A DNA stretch of 64,000 nucleotides from an uncultured Tateyamaria sp. (GTDB taxonomy: Bacteria; Pseudomonadota; Alphaproteobacteria; Rhodobacterales; Rhodobacteraceae). This document shows, piece after piece, positions 27,672 through 35,143 of this stretch. Within the stretch, counting starts at the first letter, position 1. Every line of letters begins with the position of its first letter. A model generated the notes under the pieces. It did not search any database. It worked only from the letters and a program-made list of their open reading frames with translations, and had not been told where the DNA came from. The translations under genes were made by a program, and so were the position numbers. Location of the stretch: contig NZ_CANMEU010000002.1 in assembly GCF_947497045.1 (NCBI RefSeq), forward strand, positions 372,001 to 436,000, in the 5' to 3' direction.

Positions 27672-28028
27672 ATGAGCCGCGAAACCGTCGATGCGATCTG
27701 TGCTGCGCTGCCCGGCGCGCACTGGGCCAGCCACCACGAGGGTGGGCTGGACGCTTGGAAAGTGGGGGACAAAATGTTCGCCTGCATCGGGATGGCAAAT
27801 GATGGGGTATCGGTGAAATGCGCGGATGTGGACAGCGCGCAGTTTCTGATCGAAATCGGGGCAGCGACCAAGGCGAAATACTTTCACCGTTCGTGGGTGC
27901 GCATCCCCTTTGACGGCAAGGACGCAAACGAAATGCGGGACCGGATCCTGACATCCTACAGCATTGTCCGCGCCAGCCTGCCCAAAAAGCTGCAAGCCAC
28001 CCTCGGCCCTGTGCAGCTGCCCGACTGA
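27672..28028 (+). CDS. MmcQ/YjbR family protein
   Basis: A 118-residue protein of the MmcQ/YjbR family (CyaY-like DNA-binding fold), with function not firmly established. Marks are the N-terminal ETVDAICAALPGAHWASHH, WKVGDKMFACIG in the middle and KYFHRSWVRIPF before a final helix with SYSIVRASLPKK. ATG 27672 gives the usual length. It is divergent from cysS with a 201-bp gap. Confidence 0.88.
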   Translation: MSRETVDAICAALPGAHWASHHEGGLDAWKVGDKMFACIGMANDGVSVKCADVDSAQFLIEIGAATKAKYFHRSWVRIPFDGKDANEMRDRILTSYSIVRASLPKKLQATLGPVQLPD

Positions 28029-28038
28029 GCACACCAGT

Positions 28039-28090
28039 TTCTTTTGACCAGAAATACCGCGGGGGAGGCGCAGCCGGGGGCAGAGCCCCC
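28039..28090 (+). repeat. Intergenic repeat family B, copy 1
   Basis: TTCTTTTGACCAGAAATACC followed by GCGGGG and a hairpin GGGGGC-AGA-GCCCCC (28076-28090), lying 10 bp after the MmcQ gene. The same block occurs at 53326-53374. It may act as a terminator, but the run of T lies before the stem, not after it. Confidence 0.8.
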
Positions 28091-28188
28091 TCGATAATGA
28101 AACAGCACGCCCCGCACGTCGCCTGCATATTGACAAACCATCCCCCCTCTGCCCCCTTGGACCAAACCTCAAAGCCTCCGAGACGCGC

Positions 28189-29379
28189 ATGACCATCCAC
28201 ACCCCCATGTCCAAGCGGATCACCACTCTCACCGGAGGCGGCTCCGACGGGTGGGACGTCTTTATCAAGGCGCGCAAGATGATTGCGGCAGGCACGCCCG
28301 TGACAGAGTTGACCATCGGCGAACACGACATCCGCACCGCTGCACCCATCCTGCAGGACATGCACCGCGCAGCCATGGACGGGCACACAGGATACGCCAT
28401 GGTACCGGGCACCGACGCCTTGCGCGATACCGTCGCGCGGCGCACGCAAGAGCGCACAGGCGTGCCCACCACCCGCGACAATGTGCTGATCACGCCGGGC
28501 GGACAATCCGCGCTTTTTGCAGCCCACGCCGCAACCTGCGATCCCGGGGACACCGCACTGTATCTCGATCCCTACTATGCAACCTATCCTGGCACATTGC
28601 GCGGGGTGTCTGCCATCCCGCACGCGATCAAGACGCGGGCCGAGGACGCGTTTCAGCCCCGCGCCAGCGACATCGATACCGCCGCACGCGCCGTCAAGAA
28701 CGCCAAAAGCCTGCTGATCAACTCGCCCAACAATCCAACAGGCACCGTCTATTCCCAAAGCACGATGGAGGGGATCGCCCAAGCCTGCCAGAGCCACGGG
28801 TTGTGGCTGATCTCGGACGAGGTCTATGACACGCAAATCTGGGAGGGGACGCATATAAGCCCACGCGCCCTGCCCGACATGGCCGGGCGCACGCTGGTTG
28901 TGGGCTCCATGTCCAAAAGCCACGCAATGACCGGCTCACGCTGCGGCTGGCTGATCGCACCACCCGAGGTGATCGACCACCTGATCACCTTTGCCACGCA
29001 CACGACCTACGGGGTGCCGGGGTTTATTCAGGACGCAAGCGCCTATGCGCTCTCACAAGGGTCCGCGTTTGAGGCCGAGATTGCAGCCCCCTTCAAACGG
29101 CGGCGCGCATTGGCGCGCAACGTACTGGCACAGCAGAACACTGTGGGGCTGATCCCGGCGCAGGGGGCGATGTACCTGATGCTCGACATCCGCGCGACCG
29201 GGCTCAGCGGGGACGCGTTCGCCAATGCCCTGCTCGACACGCATCATATCGCCGTCATGCCCGGTGAAAGTTTCGGAGAGTCCGCCGCAGGCCATGTACG
29301 GGTTGCGATGACAATTGAGGACGAAGCCTTTGAGACGGCCTTGAAAACCCTCTGCCATTTCGCCGAAACGCGGGCCTGA
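28189..29379 (+). CDS. PLP-dependent aminotransferase
   Basis: A 396-residue fold-type I, class I/II aminotransferase. SPNNPTGTVYS (about residues 182-192) binds the substrate carboxylate and PLP ring. LISDEVYDTQIWEG follows with the PLP-pyridine Asp, and GSMSKSHAMTGSRCGW (about 243-258) holds the Schiff-base Lys. The specificity is unknown. A REP pair starts at the base directly after its TGA. Confidence 0.92.
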   Translation: MTIHTPMSKRITTLTGGGSDGWDVFIKARKMIAAGTPVTELTIGEHDIRTAAPILQDMHRAAMDGHTGYAMVPGTDALRDTVARRTQERTGVPTTRDNVLITPGGQSALFAAHAATCDPGDTALYLDPYYATYPGTLRGVSAIPHAIKTRAEDAFQPRASDIDTAARAVKNAKSLLINSPNNPTGTVYSQSTMEGIAQACQSHGLWLISDEVYDTQIWEGTHISPRALPDMAGRTLVVGSMSKSHAMTGSRCGWLIAPPEVIDHLITFATHTTYGVPGFIQDASAYALSQGSAFEAEIAAPFKRRRALARNVLAQQNTVGLIPAQGAMYLMLDIRATGLSGDAFANALLDTHHIAVMPGESFGESAAGHVRVAMTIEDEAFETALKTLCHFAETRA

Positions 29380-29435
29380 GGCGCACCACAGGTACGCCTT
29401 ACGGCAAGCAGCGTAAGGCGGAGGTGTCCTCCGCC
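29380..29435. repeat. REP-like inverted pair, copies 4 and 5
   Basis: GGCGCACC-ACA-GGTACGCC-TTAC (29380-29402) and GTAA-GGCGGAGG-TGT-CCTCCGCC (29413-29435) face each other across 10 bases. They sit between the aminotransferase and the MttB-like gene, whose stops converge, and may serve as a two-way terminator. Confidence 0.9.
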
Positions 29436-29445
29436 CTGCCCCGTC

Positions 29446-30987
29446 CTAACGCGCCGGCAAATGGATGTTGAACCGCGCCCGCACGGCGGCATCCAGCCCC
29501 GGATCAAGCGCGGCGGCGGGTTTGGCCGCCAAGATCTCCTCCTTGCGTGCGGCGGCACGGGCCAGCAGGTCGGGCTTTCCCAGTTCCACCCACTCCTTGG
29601 GAGAGGTGCGATCGCCAAAGGCGGGATAGACCATGTCCGACTGCATCCGGTTCAGCGTCTGCTCGGTGCCCAGATAATGACCGGGACCGTTCATGCACAC
29701 ATCCGCAATCTGATCGAGGGCGAGCGTTTCATCCGTCACCTCGATGCCCCGCACGCAGCGCAAGGCCTGTCCAATCACATCATCCGCCAAAATCAACGAC
29801 TCGTGGCAAAACCCCAGCAAGGAGGCATGCATGCCCGCCGCCTCATAGACCATGTTCACTCCCGATAGTCCCGCAGTGAGGTTGGAACACATCTGTTCCC
29901 ACCCGGCCTGCATGTTGGGCAGTTTGGAATCCGACGCGCCCCCGGCGGACCCGCCGGGCAGATCGTAAAACCGGTGCATCTGACCACAGCCCGCCGTCAG
30001 CAAGGCTTGCTCACCCGACCCGATGGACATGGCCCCTGTGCGCAGATCAAGGCCAAAGGGCCATGTACCAAAGATCGCAGGCGCACCGGGTTTGACGGCG
30101 TTGACATAGACAAGGCCCGCCAGACACTCCGCCGTGGCCTGTACAATCGCGCCTGCGATGGTCGAAGGGGCGGTCGCCCCGGCCATGCCTGCGGATAACA
30201 GCAACACGGGCATGCCATGTTTGATGCACTCCTCCATCACAAGGCAGCTTTCAGGGGCGAATTTCATCGGGGGCACGACAAAGCAGTTCGAATTGGACAC
30301 GAAGGGGCGCTCGCGCCACTTGTCCTCACCACCCGCAATCATGTGCAGCATCTCCATCGCGGGGGCGACGAATTCGGGCTCGGAAAAGCTGGTGCCCACA
30401 TGTTTGGTGGTGCCCGACACGCAGGCAAAGATCGAGTTGTACTCCATCTCGCACGTGTCGGGGATGTCGCGGCAGATCATCGGGCGTTGCAGGAAATGGA
30501 TGTTGTCGAGCGTGTCGGCAATGCGGGCCGCATCGTGCAGATCCTGCACGCCACACTCGCGATAGTTTTCACCGTCCACTTCGACAAGGTTCACTGCGGC
30601 GCCGGCGGTGCCATAATGGACGCGGGCCCCCGACAGATGCAAATCATGCGCCGGATCGCGGCCATGCAGGGTCAATGTGCGGTTGGCCCGCGCCAAGGTG
30701 TCTTCGACCAGCGCGCGGGGAAAACGGATACGGCCATCCGCGCCCTGCACGGCCCCGGCGGCGGTGAGGTATGCCACCCCGCTTGGCGGCGCATCCGCAA
30801 GGCCGATGGTTTCAAGCGCATCAAGTGCTGCGACATGGATGCGCTGGACTTCGGCCTCGGTCAGGGGGTTATAGCGCCCCCCTTCCATACCCGCGCGAAT
30901 GGGGCGCAGATGGTCAGCCAAAGGGGCAGCACGGGCTGCACGACGGGCGGCACGGCCACCTGTACGCAAGGGGGTCTGTTCGTTCAT
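29446..30987 (-). CDS. MttB-family (trimethylamine methyltransferase-like) protein
   Basis: A 513-residue member of the MttB superfamily, which transfers methyl groups from quaternary amines to a corrinoid protein. Marks include NPLTEAEVQRIHVAALDALETIG, VHYGTAGAAVNLVE, and the glycine-rich GSGEQALLTAGCGQMHRFYDLP. The frame is fully open with no in-frame TAG, so it is the non-pyrrolysine type, as in betaine demethylases. No corrinoid-protein gene or activator lies beside it. Substrate unknown; quaternary amines such as betaine are the best guess. Start ATG 30987 follows the normal basic head (RTGGRAARRAARAAP). Confidence 0.88.
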   Translation of the reverse strand: MNEQTPLRTGGRAARRAARAAPLADHLRPIRAGMEGGRYNPLTEAEVQRIHVAALDALETIGLADAPPSGVAYLTAAGAVQGADGRIRFPRALVEDTLARANRTLTLHGRDPAHDLHLSGARVHYGTAGAAVNLVEVDGENYRECGVQDLHDAARIADTLDNIHFLQRPMICRDIPDTCEMEYNSIFACVSGTTKHVGTSFSEPEFVAPAMEMLHMIAGGEDKWRERPFVSNSNCFVVPPMKFAPESCLVMEECIKHGMPVLLLSAGMAGATAPSTIAGAIVQATAECLAGLVYVNAVKPGAPAIFGTWPFGLDLRTGAMSIGSGEQALLTAGCGQMHRFYDLPGGSAGGASDSKLPNMQAGWEQMCSNLTAGLSGVNMVYEAAGMHASLLGFCHESLILADDVIGQALRCVRGIEVTDETLALDQIADVCMNGPGHYLGTEQTLNRMQSDMVYPAFGDRTSPKEWVELGKPDLLARAAARKEEILAAKPAAALDPGLDAAVRARFNIHLPAR

Positions 30988-31412
30988 GTTCGGGGGGTGT
31001 CCATTTGTCTGGGCGTCAATTGAAAGGCAATGGGTCAACCAGATAAGGGGCGCCCCCGGGCCGCACGGCCACGCTCGGCTCCGATGGTCCGCGCCACCAG
31101 CGCGATCTTGCTGCGACATCCTTGCATGACAAGCCTCCCTGCTCATCACCAGATCAATGGACCAACACCGGCTCGCGGTTGTGTCCGGGTCCTCGGGCCA
31201 GCCTAATGCACCGGTTTGCGCCAATCTGTCCTGTTTGCGACGCCCGACAGGCGGCCCCTTGCGCAGCACATAGCGGGAATGTGCAAGGGACCGCCCACTG
31301 CCACGGCACCAACAACACGAGGGGTGAAACTGACGTTATTTCCCCCCAATTGATCATCAGGAATGGTCAAAACAGACACGCACCAGCCATCCGAAGCAAA
31401 GGAGCAGAGAAC
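30988..31412. other. Divergent leader region with a long hairpin
   Basis: 425 bp between the MttB-like gene and the outer-membrane gene. The main structure is an imperfect inverted repeat: 31250-31265 (GGCGGCCCCTTGCGCA) against 31280-31295 (TGTGCAAGGGACCGCC), pairing 14 of 16 positions with a 14-base loop. It has no T-run, so it is more likely an mRNA leader or processing structure than a terminator. No gene is supported here. Confidence 0.55.
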
Positions 31413-32021
31413 ATGATACGAGCCAATCTGATCACCGCCAGCACGGTCACTGCACTGACACTCGCAGCCGGCCCGGTCCTTGCAGGCAGCGTCGGTGCGC
31501 CCGCGCCCGATGCCGCAGCCCCGATACCCGCTGCCCCGGTCCCTTCCGCGCCGCCTCCGGCCTTGGGCGGCGACTGGACCGGTGGATATGCTGGTGTGCA
31601 ACTTGGATACGGCGATGTAGATGCCTCAGGTGGCGCGGACGGGGACGATTTCCTTTACGGTGTGCATGTCGGTTACAACTACGACTTCGGCACATTCGTT
31701 CTGGGCGGCGAACTCGACTACGACTTTACCGATATCGATCTGGGCGGTGGTGTCGATGTGGACGATGTCGCACGGCTTAAACTCAAAGCCGGTTACGACT
31801 TCGGGCAGACGCTTGGATATTTCACCGCAGGTGTCGCGGAAGTGGACACCTCGCTCGGCTCGGAATCCGGTGAGTTTTACGGCATCGGTGTATCCTACCA
31901 GATCACGGACCAGTATACTGTCGGCGCCGAGCTGCTTGAGCACAATTTTGACGACATCAGTGGTACGGGCGTAGACGCCGACGCTACGACGCTGACCGTG
32001 CGCGGCGCGATCCGCTTCTAG
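31413..32021 (+). CDS. Outer-membrane beta-barrel protein
   Basis: A 202-residue Omp25/OmpA-like small barrel. It has a signal peptide (MIRANLITASTVTALTLAAG, cleavage near LAGS), a Pro/Ala linker (residues about 30-50), then alternating aromatic beta-strands (GDWTGGYAGVQLGYGDV, VHVGYNYDFGTFVLGGELDYDF, YFTAGVAEVDT) and a terminal ...LTVRGAIRF ending in Phe, the BAM recognition end. The long upstream leader and a strong terminator suggest high expression. The start has AAAGGAG about 8 bp upstream. Confidence 0.92.
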   Translation: MIRANLITASTVTALTLAAGPVLAGSVGAPAPDAAAPIPAAPVPSAPPPALGGDWTGGYAGVQLGYGDVDASGGADGDDFLYGVHVGYNYDFGTFVLGGELDYDFTDIDLGGGVDVDDVARLKLKAGYDFGQTLGYFTAGVAEVDTSLGSESGEFYGIGVSYQITDQYTVGAELLEHNFDDISGTGVDADATTLTVRGAIRF

Positions 32022-32040
32022 GCAGAACATGAAGCAAGAA

Positions 32041-32082
32041 ACGAAAGCGCGCAGGCGATGCAAATGGCCTGCGCGCTTTCGT
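32041..32082 (+). terminator. Strong hairpin after the outer-membrane gene
   Basis: A perfect 16-bp stem: 32041-32056 against 32067-32082, both spelling ACGAAAGCGCGCAGGC and its complement, with a 10-base loop. It lies 19 bp after the stop. No long T-tract follows, only TCGT, so it may act as an RNA-stabilising 3' end. Confidence 0.8.
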
Positions 32083-32104
32083 CGTATGCGCTTACGCTCA
32101 AACA

Positions 32105-32127
32105 GGCGGACGACACGTCCGCCTTAC
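32105..32127. repeat. REP-like hairpin, copy 6
   Basis: GGCGGAC-GACAC-GTCCGCC followed by the TTAC foot, in the intergenic region after the outer-membrane gene. Same family as the copies at 24.3, 26.0, 29.4 and 56.7 kb. Confidence 0.85.
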
Positions 32128-32301
32128 GCGTGCCCCGCCCTATTCATTGTCCCAAAAGTTCCACAAATTTCCCGGAGGACGCCGCCAGAGCGGAGACAGA
32201 GCGCCCTGGATATTGACGCCAAGCCTCTGGCGCGCGCCTGTGCCCTCCAGATAACGACCCCGGTGCCCTCGGGCCGCAGGGCAGCCCCAAACACATCCAC
32301 G

Positions 32302-32342
32302 AAAAAAATGAGGCCCGGCCCCTGGGGGGAGACCGGACCTCA
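32302..32342 (-). terminator. Rho-independent terminator of the EF-hand gene
   Basis: On the minus strand, a stem TGAGGTCCGG / CCGGGCCTCA (one mismatch; arms 32333-32342 and 32309-32318) is followed by a seven-T run (32308-32302). It lies 47 bp after the EF-hand stop. The 32128-32301 stretch beyond it contains no gene I can support. Confidence 0.85.
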
Positions 32343-32389
32343 CAGCCTACTGATCATCCAGAAATACCCGGACGGATCAGCAAGTCCCG

Positions 32390-32638
32390 TTAGCCGTCGG
32401 TGGCAGGCATGAGGCCCGCCTCTTGTGCGGCTGCGACCTCATCTGCATCCAGCGCACCGTCCGCATTCAGGTCCATCGCGGTGAATGCATCTGATGTCAC
32501 CTCTGGAAAGCTGGCCTGAACCTCGTCAATGGTCAGAACCCCATCGCCGTTCACATCCAGCCCGGACGCACTTTGTCCCATTGCGAGGGCAGGAATGGCC
32601 AGCGCGGCCATGAACGTCAGCGAAGCAATTTTGGTCAT
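32390..32638 (-). CDS. Small periplasmic EF-hand protein
   Basis: An 82-residue exported protein: signal peptide MTKIASLTFMAALAIPALA, then two EF-hand loops DVNGDGVLTIDE (about residues 29-40) and DLNADGALDADE (about 57-68), with canonical Asp/Asn/Asp and final Glu ligands. A calcium-binding role is likely; the partner is unknown. ATG 32638 lies about 10 bp after a GGGAG-type site. It is divergent from an ECF sigma factor with 233 bp between them and has its own terminator. Confidence 0.88.
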   Translation of the reverse strand: MTKIASLTFMAALAIPALAMGQSASGLDVNGDGVLTIDEVQASFPEVTSDAFTAMDLNADGALDADEVAAAQEAGLMPATDG

Positions 32639-32871
32639 TGGAAACTCCCTTTGAGTTTTGCATTGCGAGGGTCCGTGAGTGGTACCCTCACAGTGTATGA
32701 GCCGCAAAGGGCCTCACGCATCCAACACTTGCATACGTATCCGAAAACCCGCGAGGCCACGCCGATTGGTGCCTCAGACATGGGCGGGGCTTTGCCCAAA
32801 AAGGGGCATTCCGGTGATCGGCAAAAACCCCCGGGCTAGGCAGAGAGCCTGCAAAGGCGCACCTTATCTTT

Positions 32872-33348
32872 ATGACACACACCATGCATAACACCCCGCC
32901 CCGCCTTGTGCCGCTGATCCCGATGCTGACCCGACGGGCCAGACGCCTGGCCCGCTCGCGCACCGAAGCTGAGGATATCGTGCAGGACACATTGCTCAGC
33001 CTGTGCCAGCGGATCGCGGATGGCAAAAACATCGACGACCTGAACGCCTATGCGATGCGCACCCTCACCAACCGCGCCCGGCGCGACTGGCGGCGCGTGG
33101 CCACGGACGAGTTGGAAGAGGATCACGCCATGACCGAACCCGACGCGCTGATCCGGCTGGATTGCGCGGACACGCTGGCGGCGATCACGATGCTGCCCAC
33201 GCCGCAGCGGCAACTGCTGGATCTGGTGATCGCAGGCGAAACCTCCCCCCGCGCACTGGCCCGCGCCACGGGGCTGCCGCTTGGGACGGTCATGTCACGG
33301 CTGGCACGGGCGCGGGCACGGTTGCGGGTAACGCTGGCGGAAGATTGA
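32872..33348 (+). CDS. ECF-type RNA polymerase sigma factor
   Basis: A 158-residue two-domain sigma factor. Region 2 is TEAEDIVQDTLLSLCQRIADGKNIDDLNAYAMRTLTNRARRDWRR (split here), and region 4 is LPTPQRQLLDLVIAGETSPRALARATGLPLGTVMSRLARARARLR. No anti-sigma gene adjoins it, which is unusual for this class. The divergent EF-hand gene is the nearest possible target. The start could also be the Met at codon 5. Confidence 0.9.
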   Translation: MTHTMHNTPPRLVPLIPMLTRRARRLARSRTEAEDIVQDTLLSLCQRIADGKNIDDLNAYAMRTLTNRARRDWRRVATDELEEDHAMTEPDALIRLDCADTLAAITMLPTPQRQLLDLVIAGETSPRALARATGLPLGTVMSRLARARARLRVTLAED

Positions 33349-33603
33349 GGGTGCGGCGACTGGGTTTGGGGATTTGCTGCGGGCAACATGTCCACGCCTA
33401 AGCGATGGAGTGCACGCGCTGGTCAGAGCCTGACGGACTTGGGGCACGCCATTGATGACGGAAACAAAGCGCCTCCAAGAACCGATGCCGAAAGTAGCGC
33501 GCCCCTTGCTTCGCCCAAATCTCCTAAATCGAAAGGCAAGGTCAACGCATTGGTCATTGGCGCGCATGATGAGGCAGGCTGACGTCCCAAACACAGAGCT
33601 GGT
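33349..33603. other. Gap without a supported gene
   Basis: 255 bp between the sigma-factor gene and the next membrane protein gene, whose stops converge. Short open frames occur on both strands, but none has a ribosome-binding site or protein-like composition. Confidence 0.4.
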
Positions 33604-34263
33604 TTACTCACCCTCTGACCGTCTTATCATCTTGATCATGGCGGGCGCGATAGACCCCAACATAATCGGCAGGAACTCGAGCCGTAGGTACCCATAATAC
33701 CAGATCCAGTTCGACAGTGATAAGTTGTGCCTACAGTACTCGCTGATCCCTAGCGCAATTAGGCAAGTAGCAAGTATGCCATAACGGGCCAGTTTCACCT
33801 CTTCTTTCGAAAAACCTGTTTCGCTGTTTTCGCCGAAGAGCTGGGTCTTCTTCAATATCAGTGCAACCAATTGCTCCAAAGCGTTCAGCGCACACCAGGC
33901 GCTCGGAATAAGCTGAAAGTACAAGTAATTTTCCGTGAACAAGGTCAGGCCCGCACCAAGCGGCAACACCAACAAGCGCCAGTCAGCGCTCGCCCCTATT
34001 TTGCCTCGGTAAAACTCCAAGCAACGCGAAAACAGCCACATAGCGAGCGCGACAACGACTGCCGGTATGAACCCGAAAACATAAAAGGCGAAAATAATCG
34101 GGACCGGCCTAAGAAACAGACTTGCCAGCGTCAAAAGACAGCCATGCTGCCCAGACTCGAGATTTTCCTCGTCACGCGGGTAGGTTGAGGCAAACCTGAA
34201 ACTGACAAAGGCGATGCAACTGAGCATAAAGAACAGTGCGATGGGAATAATGAGATAAATCAT
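33604..34263 (-). CDS. Polytopic membrane protein, unknown, AT-richer than neighbours
   Basis: About 219 residues with hydrophobic segments near residues 1-24 (MIYLIIPIALFFMLSCIAFV), 44-78, 100-130, 160-180 and 195-210. It has no match I recognise. Codon use is visibly more A/T at third positions than in surrounding genes, suggesting transfer. The start is uncertain: ATG 34263 is used, while a TTG at 34302 preceded by AAGGG is the alternative and would add 13 residues. Next to a candidate RNA and a 47-residue basic protein, it looks like part of an accessory patch. Confidence 0.6.
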   Translation of the reverse strand: MIYLIIPIALFFMLSCIAFVSFRFASTYPRDEENLESGQHGCLLTLASLFLRPVPIIFAFYVFGFIPAVVVALAMWLFSRCLEFYRGKIGASADWRLLVLPLGAGLTLFTENYLYFQLIPSAWCALNALEQLVALILKKTQLFGENSETGFSKEEVKLARYGILATCLIALGISEYCRHNLSLSNWIWYYGYLRLEFLPIMLGSIAPAMIKMIRRSEGE

Positions 34264-34492
34264 ATATTTCTGGGGTCGATATACCTGACTGAGTACCCTC
34301 AACCCTTACTGGCACGTCAAAATCAATGCCAGCTCTACTCCGCCCTAACCCGCTACCAAACAGAAAAACGGAGAGCCGAAGCCCTTCGTTGTCGTTTCGC
34401 CGTTCTGCGGGTATTTGCACCGCAAATGCACGCTCCCCCGACTCCGGGCTTGGCGCAGCCGAACCCGGAGTCAGCGCACAAATATCCCGCAC
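34264..34492. other. Gap with an inverted repeat
   Basis: 229 bp between the membrane protein gene and the candidate RNA terminator. A 9-bp perfect inverted repeat GACTCCGGG / CCCGGAGTC (34440-34448, 34464-34472) is present. Nothing else is evident. Confidence 0.4.
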
Positions 34493-34518
34493 AAAAAAGG
34501 GGAGCGCGAACGCTCCCC
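34493..34518 (-). terminator. Rho-independent terminator of the candidate RNA
   Basis: An 8-bp perfect stem GGGGAGCG/CGCTCCCC with a four-base loop (34499-34518), followed on the minus strand by six T (34498-34493). Confidence 0.85.
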
Positions 34519-34680
34519 GTTAGTTTCGCCGTTCAGGCTCAATATGTTAACCGCCCGGTACTTTTTTTGCCTGCGGCCTGAACGTCGTCAGGGGCGAGCG
34601 CACCCGCCCCGTGTAAAGGTGGGGGGACAAAGTACCGCCCCACCCTATCTTCGTCGGGGACCAGACCGGCGAACCGCCCC
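34493..34680 (-). ncRNA. Candidate structured RNA with loop-loop pairing and terminator
   Basis: Read on the minus strand. A hairpin closed by GGTGGGG/CCCCACC (34618-34624, 34638-34644) carries AAAGTACCG in its loop (34629-34637). A second hairpin is closed by CGTTCAGGC/GCCTGAACG (34530-34538, 34576-34584), and its loop contains CGGTACTTT (34556-34564), a perfect 9-bp complement of the first loop. A third stem GGGGCG/CGCCCC (34591-34596, 34605-34610) lies between them. The 3' end is a GGGGAGCG-CGAA-CGCTCCCC stem with a six-T run. The 5' end is unknown. I cannot match it to tmRNA, RNase P, SRP or 6S RNA. Confidence 0.5.
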
Positions 34681-34720
34681 AGCCCCCTCGCGCCCCTTCC
34701 CCGGGACACGTATTTTGGTT

Positions 34721-34748
34721 GAGATGCCCCCATTTAGTGGGGCATCTC
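34721..34748. terminator. Hairpin after the 47-residue gene
   Basis: Perfect 10-bp stem GAGATGCCCC / GGGGCATCTC (34721-34730, 34739-34748) with an 8-base loop, 16 bp beyond the small gene's stop. It lacks a T-run on the minus strand, so it may be a processing or weak termination site between that gene and the candidate RNA. Confidence 0.55.
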
Positions 34749-34764
34749 GGTCATTTCAGAAGAA

Positions 34765-34908
34765 TTACTTCTTCTTGTTCGGTCGCTGCGTGAGCGCCGA
34801 CGCGGCTGCCATCTTGGCAGCCTTAGAAGACTTCGGATTACGTAATACTTTAGCTGCAGCAGATGCAGCTTTGGCACTCGTTACTTCCGAATTCCTGCGT
34901 CGAGCCAT
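34765..34908 (-). CDS. Small basic Ala/Lys-rich protein (47 residues)
   Basis: Begins MARRRNSEVTSAKAASAAAK and continues with VLRNPKSSKAAKMAAASALTQ before a KKK end. The ATG at 34908 has an excellent ribosome-binding site (GGAGGG, 6 bp upstream), which strongly supports expression. Its high charge and Ala-rich helix suggest a nucleic-acid-binding peptide. Similar short hypothetical proteins (Ala-rich helix, S-A-L-T-Q near the end) are, as far as I recall, scattered in proteobacteria without a known role. Confidence 0.75.
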   Translation of the reverse strand: MARRRNSEVTSAKAASAAAKVLRNPKSSKAAKMAAASALTQRPNKKK

Positions 34909-35143
34909 ATTTAGCCCTCCACTTATCCACCGAAGACTGTGGGCAATTCAGGTATGTTCTCTGTATCGCCATGTATCTTCTGTGGAACGGCAGCGCGTCA
35001 TTGAACGCAGTTTCCGACCGTGTATCTCCTCTCATTACGGCCGACTCAGGCCGATCTGCTTTGTCTCTCGCCCGCGCTGTTGAAGCGGGAGACCGAGCTG
35101 GGGGGTGGTGTTGGCGCACCGCTCCCCACCAACTCTCAATTTC
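34909..35143. other. nrdJ 3' region with imperfect hairpin
   Basis: 235 bp after the nrdJ stop. An imperfect inverted repeat TCTCGCCCGC / GCGGGAGA (35066-35075, 35085-35092) is the best terminator candidate, without a T-run. A near-consensus DnaA box TTATCCAC lies at 34923-34930, close to the small gene's start. Confidence 0.45.

Noticed and set aside
29446-30987. Pyrrolysine-containing trimethylamine methyltransferase
   Set aside because: The frame has no internal TAG codon, so pyrrolysine is not encoded.
33388-33582. A 64-residue plus-strand frame after the sigma-factor gene
   Set aside because: No ribosome-binding site, and composition is not protein-like; overlapping frames on the other strand are equally long.
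34493-34680. tmRNA, RNase P RNA, SRP RNA or cobalamin riboswitch
   Set aside because: No T-arm and tag frame, no GAGGAAAGTCC core, no SRP apical motif and no B12 box could be found, although a kissing loop is also known in B12 riboswitches.
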